From contig JARFIW010001082.1 in the NCBI GenBank assembly GCA_036346225.1, positions 5,332,001-5,396,000 on the forward strand: a DNA stretch of 64,000 bases, read 5' to 3'. This stretch comes from Platerodrilus igneus. Lineage: Eukaryota; Arthropoda; Insecta; Coleoptera; Lycidae. Each line of letters opens with the position of its first letter. The stretch's first letter is position 1. Of this stretch, positions 12,118 to 21,935 are shown piece after piece. The position numbers and the translations under genes were made by a program. The notes beneath the pieces were generated by a model. That model was not told where the DNA came from. It saw only the letters and a list, made by a program, of their open reading frames with translations, and did no database searches.

Positions 12118-12281
12118 AAGTAAGATTCATTTTTTTTATAACTTTTAATGCAGTCACTGTAAAACTTCGCACTTTAGGCTAATAGTTCTAGATGAATATG
12201 TCCACTTGTTCGCCAATTTATTCATGAATGTTATTTTTTGACAGTCTGAAACAACCTGGAGGTTCTATTATCAACACTACC

Positions 12282-12343
12282 ATATAATTAATAGATCAAA
12301 CGAATTTACCTAAAGTGAAGTTCTATCTGGATTATATTAGGCC
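12282..12343 (+). repeat. Inverted repeat, left arm
   Basis: About 62 bp that reappears in reverse complement at 13140-13201 with only a few mismatches; the core reads ACCTAAAGTGAAGTTC. The arms enclose about 800 bp. Either they end a small DNA element or they are two opposed copies of the same retroelement edge (see the LTR-like block). Confidence 0.8.
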
Positions 12344-12833
12344 GCAAGTTAAGGTTCGTGGCTTCGAGCGGTCCTTTTTAAAAAGACTTCTTTGGTCCTT
12401 AACACATTTATTTATTTTACAGATTTGAACAATTACAATCTTGAATTAATTTTTCTAAGTTGAAATAGTTAATACTTAATTGTACAGGTGTGTTACCGAC
12501 GGACTGCAATGTGAAAGCTGAACGTTGATGAACTGACTGGAAGCGGAGCTCCCGGCCTTTTTATAATCTCCCTACCTCTTTACAATTCTGTGGGAACCTG
12601 CGGACCTATGTCCGCTTACACTTCATAATACATAGTTGCTATCTTAAAAGCTATTCATAATTACAATGTTGCAGGCTTATTCTGCGTAATCTCGGTACGT
12701 GACATCCTACGACCATCTGTGACCTGACATCTGCAGTGTCACTTATCCTTGTGCTACTTTGTAGCGTTTCCACTCGTGGGAACTGAAATCATTTTAATAA
12801 ATTGTAATAAAATGTTGCAACGACATTGTTGCA
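12328..12833 (-). repeat. LTR-like block, possible solo LTR
   Basis: Starts TGG and ends GCA on the plus strand. In reverse complement it has a TATA-like TATAAAAAGG, then an AATAAATAAATG polyadenylation-like motif about 140 bp downstream. Flanking pentamers CTATC and CTGTC could be an imperfect target duplication. Against this, the left border lies within the 62-bp inverted repeat, so the edge sequence is shared with 13140-13201. No coding content. Weak call. Confidence 0.3.
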
Positions 12834-13139
12834 CTGTCCTAACATTTCCTAATGTTTCCTAATATTTCCTAATAAAGATATTAGTTTTATATATATATAT
12901 ATAATAGATGGGGGATCCTATAACTCGCATTAAAATAAATAAGAACAAATGTAGTATCCCTGTTTAAGTGCTAGTTTCACACAATTTTAAAGCAAAACAA
13001 GATATCGCTACCATAAGCTCCCACCTCCGTTATAACTAAGATCCATAAGCTTCAGTCTCCTTTAAAGCTGTATTATTTCAGAATTGTTGCAATGGTACGG
13101 GTTCAGAAACTGAGAAGGGTGACTTATTTACTTCAACGA

Positions 13140-13201
13140 GGCCTAATATAATCCAGATCGAACTTCACTTTAGGTAAGTTCGTTTGATCTGTTACTTATA
13201 T
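13140..13201 (-). repeat. Inverted repeat, right arm
   Basis: Reverse complement of 12282-12343. It lies about 150 bp left of the mariner insertion. Confidence 0.8.
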
Positions 13202-13302
13202 TGCGGCCACGTTTCATAAATAAGAACAGATGTAGCTTTTTAAAGTAAATTGCAACAGTTTTGAAATTCATGAAGTATATTCGTAGAACTAATACAAATG
13301 AA

Positions 13303-13304
<2 letters not shown>

Positions 13305-13347
<43 letters not shown>
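13305..13347. repeat. (TA)n microsatellite, left of the mariner
   Basis: A pure TA run into which the mariner inserted. The run resumes at 15684-15703 on the other side, as expected for an element with a TA target duplication. Confidence 0.9.
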
Positions 13348-13350
<3 letters not shown>

Positions 13351-13771
13351 GGTGTCCCAAAAGTCACGGTCCAAATTGAAGTGTTTGATAGCTGAGATTA
13401 ATACCTATATATGTTGTTATCCAATTGTTGATGGTTTCAAAGTTATAACAACTTTTGCGTTTTGTGTCAAAATCGTGCAGAACTTTGAATATTAATTTGC
13501 AACAACAGAAATACTGACCTTTTGAAGGTAATTAGTTTTCTGTTGTATGCGTGAATATTGCGTGTTTAATAAATGAGGACTTCCTCAAACATTTACTTAT
13601 TATCGCAAGAGAAAATCATACTTTTCCATAATTTTGGTTCTATAAAAAATTGGGCGTGCTTTTCAAACTGAATTTACTCCAAAAAAGTATTATCATCGAA
13701 AAGTGCACAATCCCAAGAACAGCACTTTTATTAAAGAATTCGTAAGTAATAGCCAACTTATAATTTTTGTG
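13348..13771 (+). repeat. Left terminal inverted repeat of the mariner
   Basis: About 420 bp. It matches the reverse complement of the right arm nearly base for base in the outer 300 bp. Confidence 0.85.
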
Positions 13772-13818
13772 ATTATTGTTGCTTTTGTTGTTTAGTTTCA
13801 AAATTCAACATTTAGAAA

Positions 13819-15148
13819 ATGTACTATACTGCTCGTGAGTATGCTGAAATGCATTTTGTTTATGGAGCATGTAATGACAATGCATGACAAGCTGCTAGAG
13901 AATACAGAATTCGTTTTCCTAATCGAGCCAAAAGTGCATCACGTTTATGTTCAAGGTGTAAGTCTTGGTGCTTTACGACAACGAGAAGAAAGGCTTAGAA
14001 TTGAAGGTGAAGACGAAGTCGTTGCCATGGCATTAGATAATCCTGCAACGAGTGTTAGGGGCATTGCCAGGCAATCTGGAGTTCCACGAACTATGGTACA
14101 TAGAATGTTAAGCAGAAACCATCTCCATCCATACCACGTGCAACGCGTGCAAGCTCTATTACCAACGGACTATCCACAAAGAGTAGCGTTTTGCCGCGAA
14201 ATGCTCCGCATACACCGCCACGATCAACAATTCTTTGAAAAAATTTTATGGAGTGATGAATCGTCTTTCCATAGGGTTGGAATATTTAATATTCACAATC
14301 TCCACTTTTGGGCAATTGAAAACCCGAGAACTGTAGAACATGACCAATTTCAACAGCGTTTTAGCATTAATTTGTGGGCTGGGATAGTTGCAAGTTGGAC
14401 TGTCAGGCTCAATGCACAACGGTACCTTCACTTCTTCGACACGAATTAAGCGATCTTCTAGAATATATCACTCTAGAAACTAGGCGTATATTGTGGTTTC
14501 AACACGATGCGGCGGCTTCATGGCGTAGTTGGTATGTGTGTGACTACTATGCCCAAGGTCCCGGGTTCAAATCTCGACACGGTACGCTTGAAAATGTTAG
14601 GCAAGCATTTTTCACAAAAATACACTCTCGTTCGGATGAGAGGTAAAATGGAGGTTCCATATGTGAGTGCTGTCATGCACGCTAGAGATCCCTACCTTGC
14701 TTGGACCAGCAAGAGTTCGGTAAAATTCAAAAATTTTCCAGGTAAAAGAAACTCACTTTCTGGCCAATGTAGTACCTTTGGGTGGAGCATTGGAAAATCA
14801 AATGTAAGGTTTCAACACGATGGCGCTCCAGCACATACTGCTCGTAATGTTAGGGAACACTTAAATCATGCATATTCCAATCGTTGGGTAGGACGAAGAG
14901 GTACTATCTATTGGCCACCGCGTTCGCCCGACCTCAATTCCCTGGATTACTTCTTGTGGGGTTATATGAAAGAAAATGTGTATAAAACACATACCACAAA
15001 CGAGCATAACCTTCATACAAAAATACGCAAAGCCGTTGGAAGGCTGAGCGAAGACTGTCGCGCCTTCAGGTTTTTAAAACGGAATTTTTTAAGACGGTGT
15101 CGTTTATGTATAAGAACTAGTGGCAGGACATTCTTTAAATACATTTGA
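13819..15148 (+). pseudogene. Mariner transposase (DD41D), interrupted
   Basis: The likely original start is ATG at 13819 (MYYTAREYAEMHFVYGA), giving the usual helix-turn-helix N-terminus. A TGA follows after about 21 codons and a frame change lies near 13960. Frame 13835-14449 then carries GEDEVVAMALDNPATSVRG and the first catalytic motif ILWSDESSFH. Another frame change lies near 14430. The second motif FQHDGAPAH is cut by the SINE, with the 15-bp target duplication repeating this codon stretch on both sides. The third motif is WPPRSPDLNSLDYFLWG. From the second Asp to the third Asp there are 41 residues. The enzyme would cut and paste the element at TA sites; this copy is dead. Confidence 0.88.
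14510..14807 (+). mobile_element. tRNA-derived SINE copy 1 (inside the mariner)
   Basis: Flanked by a perfect 15-bp duplication GGTTTCAACACGATG (14495-14509 and 14808-14822). The head has a pol III A box (TGGCGTAGTTGG) and a B-box-like GGTTCAAATC. The body is about 220 bp and ends AATCAAATGTAA. No coding content; it would depend on a LINE partner for movement. Confidence 0.9.
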
Positions 15149-15170
15149 TTATTTTGAGTTCATATTTTCC

Positions 15171-15683
15171 AAAAATTATAAGTTGGCTATTACTTACTAA
15201 TTCTTTAATAAAAGTACTGTTCTTGGGATTGTACATACAAATTACCTAAAAATTTTCTATGCATTTAATCTTAGACTTACCAGTTATACTTTTAAACAAA
15301 GTGCATAGATTAGTGAAGTTTTTTAGATAGGTGTGCACTTTTCGATGATAATACTTTTTTGGAGTAATTTCAGTTTGAAAAGCATGCCCAATTTTTCATA
15401 GAACCAAAATTATGAAAAAATTATGATTTTCTCTTGCGATAATAAGTAAATGTTTGAGGAAGTCCTCATTTATTAAACACGCAACATTCACACATACAAC
15501 AAAAAACGCACTACCTTCAAAAGGTCAGTATTTCTTTTCTGCACGATTTTGACACAAAACGCAAAAGTTGTTATAACTTTGAAACCATCAACAATTGGAT
15601 AACAACATATATAGTTATTTGAATAGGTATTAATCTCAGCTATCAAACCCTTCAATTTGGACCATGACTTTTGGGACACCCTG
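15171..15683 (-). repeat. Right terminal inverted repeat of the mariner
   Basis: Pairs with 13348-13771. It includes about 100 bp (15232-15330) without counterpart on the left, so either the left arm lost it or the right arm gained it. Confidence 0.85.
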
Positions 15684-15789
15684 TATATATATATATATAT
15701 ATAATTAATGAAGCGCAAACAAAGATACAAGGAAATATTTATTGTGTTCTAAGCTACACTAATATAAAAATTCCTGAGTGCTTAACTTA

Positions 15790-16787
15790 AAACTAGGTTT
15801 GCAAATTTATCTGCATGTATAACTGGTCGATTATAAAATCAAGCAAAAGTGCTGGATTTATCAATCCAGCCTACTGTAGTGCGAATCGTGTCGTAAGCCA
15901 CACACTTTCTAGCAGCAGCTGGGGTTGAAGCATGTCGTGTGCTGTGGGCACTGAAAAGGTTGGTATTCAACCCACTCTTCTTCAAACTATTTTTCAACCA
16001 CCTGCTCATTGTCTGAGAGGTTGCATTATGAAAGGGTTTGTGAACAGTAATGAAAAGACAATCAGAAGATCCTCTCAATTCCTTTGTACTATTCAGATAA
16101 ACTAATAGAGTTCTTGCAGGGCAAATTCTCGTATCTGACTAGAAAAATGGTAAAATAAGAGTAGGTTGAATCCTACCCTTCCCCGAAGACTTCAACCTAT
16201 TTGGGATCTTAATCTCAATTCTATCTTGAAATTTGACTGTGTTGGATATTTGTATATTAGCTTAAGTTTGTACTCTTTGTCCTGTAGCTAAGGCTAATAG
16301 AATAGCTAATTTTTATGTTGTCTTCCAACGAGAGATTGAGAGTGTCCATAGCCTTTACAAATTTTAGAACAATATCAGGATCCCATGTTTGATTATACTT
16401 TGGTAGTGTGGGTCGTAAACCGTGAGCCCCCTTAAAAAATCTTTTAATTGTAAAATCTGAGCTTAACGATAAACCTAAGATTTGTGATAGGGCAGCTCTA
16501 TAAGAACTTAAGAAACTAAAGGAGGCCCCGTTCTTAAACTGTATAGTTAGAAATTTTAGAATTTCTAAAATTGAAGCTGAAAATAATTCTAAGTTTTCAT
16601 TAGTTCTATAAGTCCACCACAACTTAAGGCCCACATTATACTGTCGTATCGTGGAGTTAGAAACAGAGGCTAAGCAAATCTCTAATGAACCTTCTGGGAC
16701 ATTGGCAGATGTCAATGCTTGTTTGGTAAGATCCCTGCTGCCAGGGAAATTTTTTGCCATATTGGATGTGGGTTCCCTCTGAAACAA
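15790..16787 (-). pseudogene. DIRS tyrosine recombinase (broken)
   Basis: The N-terminal part (16787-16257, about 176 codons) has SNSTIRQYNVGLKLWW and AALSQILGLSL, typical of the core-binding domain. After a frame change near 16260 the catalytic part resumes (about 16200-15790). It shows LFSAHSTRHASTPAAAR, giving the H-x-x-R pair, then TVGWIDKSSTFA. A TGA falls right after STFA, just before the FYNRP that should hold the nucleophilic tyrosine. Reading past it, the frame stays open to a TAA near 15790. The recombinase would insert the circular DNA copy without a target duplication. Truncated before its nucleophile, it is inactive as read. Confidence 0.82.
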
Positions 16788-16849
16788 AGTAAATTCTTAT
16801 TAGCGGAAAAGATAATTGGTTCTCTTTCTAATAGAGTACAAAACTGTGG

Positions 16850-16979
16850 ATACCATGGCTGTGAGGTCCAAAGTGGGATCACTACAATACCCCTAGCAGT
16901 ATCTCGAACGATTTTTTAGAGAACACGAAGAATTAGAGCAAATGGTGGAAATATATAAAAAAACATACCGTTCCAACTC
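16850..16979 (-). pseudogene. DIRS pol segment left of the copia insertion
   Basis: On the minus strand this begins SWNGMFFYIFPPFALIL, the continuation of the DIRS pol ORF that stops at DAFTVS on the other side of the copia element (20482). Together they mark the exact interrupted site. It is followed by a stop and by degraded sequence (ARGIVVIPLW) leading toward the recombinase ORF. Confidence 0.75.
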
Positions 16980-17157
16980 TGTTGAAAGAACGCGGAATAA
17001 CTACACAACGTGTTTTTAATAACTTTCCTTTTATAACAGTTTAATATGGAATCATAACATATTATATTGAAACATTGACAGTTAAAAAGAAACGACTACT
17101 TAAAATACATAAATCTTAACCATGACTACTATATAAATCACGGCTTACTTTACAACA
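16980..17157 (-). repeat. Left LTR (3' LTR) of the copia element
   Basis: 178 bp, starts TGTTGAAAGAAC and ends TTTACAACA. It differs from the right LTR at about five positions, so the insertion is not recent. Confidence 0.93.
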
Positions 17158-19560
17158 CCTCTACTTGAGCCATAGACTAAGTTACATCCTCTTGTACAGA
17201 ACCTATGATTTTCTACTGGTACTGGTTTCGTCAAGTTATCTGCTATCATTTCATCCGTGCCAATATAAACAAATTTTACAGCCTTTTCGGTTACCTTTTC
17301 TCGTAGAAAGTGGTGACGTATATCAATGTGCTTTGTACGTGAAGAATAAGCGGTTGTCTCTGATAACTGTACAGCACCCTTGTTGTCGCAGTGTATGATT
17401 GTCGAACCCTGTTTTGTTCTTTGACACGAAGCCACAATGCTTCCTGAGTTACAGCAGACATTGACATATACTCAGATTCTGTCGTTGATAATGCAACAGT
17501 TGCTTGCTTCTTTGATGTGCACGAAATCGCACCACCTTGCAGCTTAAATACATACCCTGTGGTCGAGCGTCTGTCTGTAGTATCACTAGCCCAATCTGAG
17601 CAGCAGTAACCCTGTACAAAAGCATTTTCATTTTTTGAATAAGTCAACTTCCAGTCAATTGTGCCCTTTAAATAACGCTGAATTTTGCGGCATTCCAATG
17701 CGCCTTTCCTGGGTTGTTGTTAAAACGACTTACGACTCCTACTGCATACTGAATGTCCGGTCGTGACACTTGTGCCGCAAACAACAAACTCTCAACAACT
17801 TCTTGATATGGTACATTCTGCATTGTTTTTCGATCTTCTTCGTTTTGTGGTGACATTGCTGTTGTCAATTTTTGATTTGGGTCTGCTGGCGTAGACACGC
17901 TATTACATTCAGTCATTTGAAATTTGTCAAGCAATTTTTGAATATACTGACTCTGATCAATTGAAATTGAACCCAATTTTATATCACGTGTGATCATGCC
18001 CAAGACAATCTTGGCTTCACCTAAGACCTTCATTTTAAACTGACCTTGCAGCTTTGACTTTAACTTATTCTTTAAGTCTTGTCGCTGGAGAAGATCAAGA
18101 GGTCATCAACATAGACCGCCACGATTAACATTTGACTGCCATTAACATAATAGTATATGCACGGATCGACTACTGAGCAGTTGAGACCAAACTTTCTCAG
18201 TGCAGTGTCCAAATGTTGGTTCCATATGCGACTCGCTTGTTTGAGACCATATAACGATTTCTTTAATCGGCAAACACACTGACTGTCATCGTTAAACAAT
18301 TCAGGCTGAATCATGTAAACCTCTTCTTCTAAATTACCTTGTAGAAAAGCTGTGACCGCATCCATCTGATCAATCTCCAAGTCATATTTTGCAGCAATCG
18401 CGATGAGAAAACGTAATGATGAGTAACGAACAACGGGTGAGAAAGTTTCTTCGTAATCAATCCATTTACGTTGAGAACAACCTTTTATTACCAGTCGAGC
18501 TTTATATCGCCAGCACGGGGAACGATTAATAAGATATCCTGCTGTATTGATCGCTTCCTCCCAAAATTTGACATTCAGCTTTGTGTCAAAAAGCATACAT
18601 CTTGCTCTTTCGACCAAAGTCCGATTCATCCTCTCGGCCAAACCATTCTGTTCGGGCGTATACGGTGTTGTTGTTTGGTGTTCAATTCCAGAATCACGTA
18701 GAAACTTTAAAAAGTCTTTGTTACAGTATTCTGTGCCGTTGTCCGTGCGAATTTTTTTAATTTTTTTACTAGTCTGGTTTTCAACATGACTTTTGAAATC
18801 CTTGAAGGCATTTAAAGCGTTTGACTTGTTCTTGATAAAGTACACAAATACTTTTCTGCTAAAGTCATCGATAAAAGTCATAAAATACCGAGAACCTCCA
18901 AACGAATCAACAGACATAGGACCACACAAATCGGAATGTATCAATTCCAAAATACTGGAAGCTTGAGAATTGCTTGTTTTAAATGGAAAACGAGTCTGCT
19001 TTCCCATAATACAGGTCTCGCAAGTTTCTCGCTGATCGCTGACGAAACTCATTCCCTTAACAAAACCATTTTGCAATTTCATCAAACTGTCGTGTCCTAC
19101 ATGACCAAGACGTCGATGCCACAATCGTTGAGTTTCTATTGATTTTACAATCATACTTGATATACTTGCTTGATCTACTTTAAAAAATCCGCCTGTCAGA
19201 TTTGCTTGAACTAACAACTTATTACTTTTGTTCAAAATTTTGCAACCTGTGGTACCAAATTTCACAATTAGCCCTTTGTTCACCAATTGACTGACAGACA
19301 ATAAGTTTGTACATAGATTTGGTACATACAGCACGTCTTGAATGGTTGTATCAACTGCACTATTATTAATTTGCAATTGAAGCCGTACATCACCTGTTAA
19401 TTCGACTTTCAACTTCGATTCATTTGCAATTGTCACTTCGCCATTTCACTCATATTTGACATTTTCTAACCAATTTCGTTCGCATGTCATGTGAGTAGAC
19501 GCACCAGAGTCTACATACCATTCTGTTGACTTTACATTGCTTGCAGTCAAACAAGAAAAA
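17145..19560 (-). pseudogene. Copia pol: protease, integrase, RT, RNase H with internal deletion
   Basis: Protease D-S-G-A-S-T-H-M lies near 19520. A frame of 454 codons (19436-18072) holds the GAG-pre-integrase region (LWHRRLGHVGHDSL), the integrase zinc finger (CETCIMGKQ), the D,D,E core (HSDLCGPM, IRTDNGTEY, EQNGLAERMNRT), and then jumps in frame from LINRSPC to WRYKARLVIKG, which is already RT. About 200 residues that normally separate integrase from RT are missing at about 18515. RT continues with MDAVTAFLQGNLEEEVYM and VAVYVDDLLIF (Y-V-D-D). RNase H follows in shifted frames (RRSTTGYVFKLQGG, ALSTTESEYM), ending near 17145 inside the LTR. Confidence 0.9.
17158..17166 (-). other. Polypurine tract of the copia element
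   Basis: Minus-strand AAGTAGAGG directly before the 3' LTR (TGTTGT). Position and composition fit. Confidence 0.6.
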
Positions 19561-19588
19561 ACTGATGTATAAACAGCTTTACTATGTT

Positions 19589-20250
19589 CTAGATTTTGTA
19601 GTGTCCTATTCCACCACACTTAAAGCATTTTACGTTCTTTTGGCGGGCTTTTCCTTTTGAAAATTTTCGTTTTTGAGTATACATGGCCGACGATGCGGAA
19701 CCATCTGCTCCATCGTTTGATTTAACTTCCTGCAATAGTTTTGTTTTGATCAAATCTGCAGAAATCTTTTGTGCTGAACTCTCAATTGCCATAATCATTG
19801 GTTTATATTCTTCACTCAATCCAGCCAGTAATAAAGTGCCAACCCATTCGTCATCTATTTTCATTCCAGCACCTTTCAGTTTGTGTGCCGTGTTAACAAT
19901 TTTGTTGACAAAGATTTCCATTGAGGAACAATCCTTCAGTCGGGTTATTACAAGTTCACGCAATAGTCCAACGCGACGCAACAAGCCCGAATCTTCAAAT
20001 GCTTTGAAGATTCTGCCACACTTCCTTGGCCGATTTTGCCTCTTGGATGTGGGAAAAATTCACTGTATCAACCATCAATATAATCGAAGCTTTCGCTTTT
20101 GTACCTCTTTATTTCATCGGTTTCTGTACAAGTATCTATTACATGACACCATAAACCGATCATCTCCAAATAAGACTGGACAGCGAATTTCCACGATTCA
20201 TAATTTTCCCGTCCTTTCAATTTTTCAATTGATGCCATTGCCGACGCCAT
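19589..20250 (-). pseudogene. Copia gag with zinc knuckle (frame-broken)
   Basis: Starts at ATG 20250 with MASAMASIEKLKGRENYESW, a typical copia gag opening (a -KL-G-NY-SW motif). After a frame change near 20000, frame 19984-19589 carries LVITRLKDCSSMEIFVNK and GTLLAGLSEEYKPM, and ends with CFKCGGIGHYKI, the start of a CCHC knuckle. The frame breaks again before the protease. Gag packages element RNA. Confidence 0.85.
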
Positions 20251-20291
20251 TGAAAAAAAAATTTATAAAAATTACAAACTGTTATGAGTGT

Positions 20292-20305
20292 CTGGGCCCA
20301 TAACC
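20292..20305 (-). other. Primer binding site: half-tRNA of initiator methionine
   Basis: Directly after the 5' LTR the minus strand reads GGTTATGGGCCCAG. This complements CTGGGCCCATAACC, the anticodon stem-loop of eukaryotic initiator tRNA-Met. Priming from this internal part of the tRNA is the known mechanism of Drosophila copia. Confidence 0.9.
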
Positions 20306-20481
20306 TGTTGAAAGAACGCGAAATAACTACACAACGTGTTTTTAATAACTTTCCTTTTATAACAGTTTAATATGGAAGCATAACATATTATATTGAAACA
20401 AAGACAGTTAAAAAAACGACTACTTAAAATACATAAATCTTAACCATGACTACTATATAAATCACGGCTTACTTTACAACA
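20306..20481 (-). repeat. Right LTR (5' LTR) of the copia element
   Basis: 176 bp, partner of 16980-17157. Confidence 0.93.
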
Positions 20482-21910
20482 GCTCACGGTGAACGCATCA
20501 GATGTAATGCTTCCTGCATCCCCAAACCATGAAACAAATCGCTTGCACTTAGAATTGGATTTGGTAGCAAATAAATCTATTTCAGGTTGTCCAAAGTCCA
20601 ACACTATTTTTTGGAAAATGACATCGTTTAACTCCCATTCCGTTTCCCTAGATAGCATACGACGTGATTCTGCATCTGCTTCAACGTTATCTTTTGATAG
20701 AATATATGATGCAGATATAAAAATTCTATGGGTTTCACACCATTGCCAGATATAGCGTGATAAACTATCCAGTATTGGATATGTACACTACCAATTTTAT
20801 TGATATTTGCTAAAGCTGTTTATTATCTACCCGACATAAAATATTACAATATTACAAATGTTTTAAGGCAAGAAAAACTGCTTTCAGTTCTGGGAAATTA
20901 ATATGATGTTTTTTTGTCAGATATTGACCAAAAACCATGGCATCTCTGTCCCTTGCAAAAGGCGCCCCAACCTGACCTGGATGCATCTGAAAATATTTCA
21001 AGTGCATGTGAATTAATCTTAATATCATTTTTTGCGTTCCACCAGTTAAAGTCTTGTTTAAGAGATGGGGTAAAACCATCTTGATATAATGTCCTGAGGA
21101 GTGTTTTAATGCAAAAAACTTCTGTCATTCGAATAGTTTTGTATAAACCCAACCGTACCTGACAGCTGGACAGATAGAGGTTAGCATGCCCAAAAAACTT
21201 GCAAAATCCTGTATTGAGCAGCTATCAATGTGTGACAACCTGTTTATGAGTTTTATGCCTTTACCAGCTTTTTCCTTCGGTAAGGAAATCTGCATATTAA
21301 TAGAGTTGTAAATGAACCCTAAATATTTTGCTGAATGAGAGGAATAAGGTTGATCTTTTTGTAATTTATTATAAAGCCCAGTTTCTGTAGAACCTATGTT
21401 GTACACCTTATATTTTTTTATACACCTTTGATATGATTCTCCGACTAGGAGGAAATCATCAAGGTATAGGACCGAAGTAAGCCCCCTATTTCGGAGATAA
21501 GACAGTAGAGGTTTCATTAATTTTGTAAATACATAGGGTGCACAAGCTATGCCGAAAGGCAAACAGTTGTATTGGTACAGATTTCCGTTAAACATGAAAC
21601 GTAAATATTTCCTATGTGCCCCATATATGAGGACCATAAGGTAGGCATCTTTGAGATCTAAAGTCGCCATAAACATATTTGGTTGAATAATTTTAGAAAC
21701 TGTTTTATGATCTTCTAATTTAAAGTGACAAGACCATATGTAAACATTAAGTGACTTAAGGTTTAAAATTAATCGGTAACTGCCATCTGGTTTTTACACA
21801 GCAAAACCCTGCAATACATACTGCTTTACATGGTGTGACAATACTCACAGCTCCTACTATAAATAACTCTTCAATAGAGTTATGTATAATTTTGTATTCA
21901 GATTCGGATC
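20482..21910 (-). pseudogene. DIRS reverse transcriptase and RNase H
   Basis: The N-terminal RT part (about 21900-21680, broken frame) reads KPDGSYRLILNLKSLN. Frame 21676-21125 has FMATLDLKDAYLMV, CLPFGIACAPYVFTKLMKP and VLYLDDFLLVG (Y-L-D-D). RNase H follows (EIFSDASRSGWGAF, then NFPELKAVFLALKHL). A further domain seen in DIRS pol, with EIDLFATKSNSK and DAFTVS, runs to the copia insertion at 20481 and resumes at 16979. At least three frame changes are present. Confidence 0.87.
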
Positions 21911-21935
21911 ACTTAGGTTGTTTGGAAACCCAAGT

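Larger units (their letters stand above)
13348..15683 (+). mobile_element. DD41D-type mariner element with long terminal inverted repeats
   Basis: The outer ends are perfect inverts beginning CAGGGTGTCCCAAAAGTCA and flanked by TA. The inverted homology continues inward for about 420 bp on the left (to about 13770). The right arm (15171-15683) is about 100 bp longer because of an internal stretch near 15232-15330 that the left arm lacks. The transposase lies between the arms and is split by a SINE at 14510-14807. With 41 residues between the second and third catalytic aspartates, this fits the DD41D group (rosa/Visitor-like) of the IS630-Tc1-mariner superfamily. Confidence 0.9.
16980..20481 (-). 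mobile_element. Ty1/copia LTR retrotransposon nested in the DIRS element
   Basis: Bounded by short LTRs of 178 and 176 bp (16980-17157 and 20306-20481) with TGTTG...CAACA ends. The order gag, protease, integrase, RT, RNase H on the minus strand is Ty1/copia. The host sequence flanks read GAGC and GAGT on the element's two sides, a 4-bp target duplication with one mismatch. At 3.5 kb it is shorter than the usual 5 kb because an internal deletion joins integrase directly to RT. Confidence 0.93.

Noticed and set aside
13170..13495. ORFs containing Ile/Tyr runs
   Set aside because: They are readings of the (TA)n microsatellite beside the mariner.
19683..20303. 206-codon plus-strand ORF
   Set aside because: Antisense shadow of copia gag; no motifs of its own.
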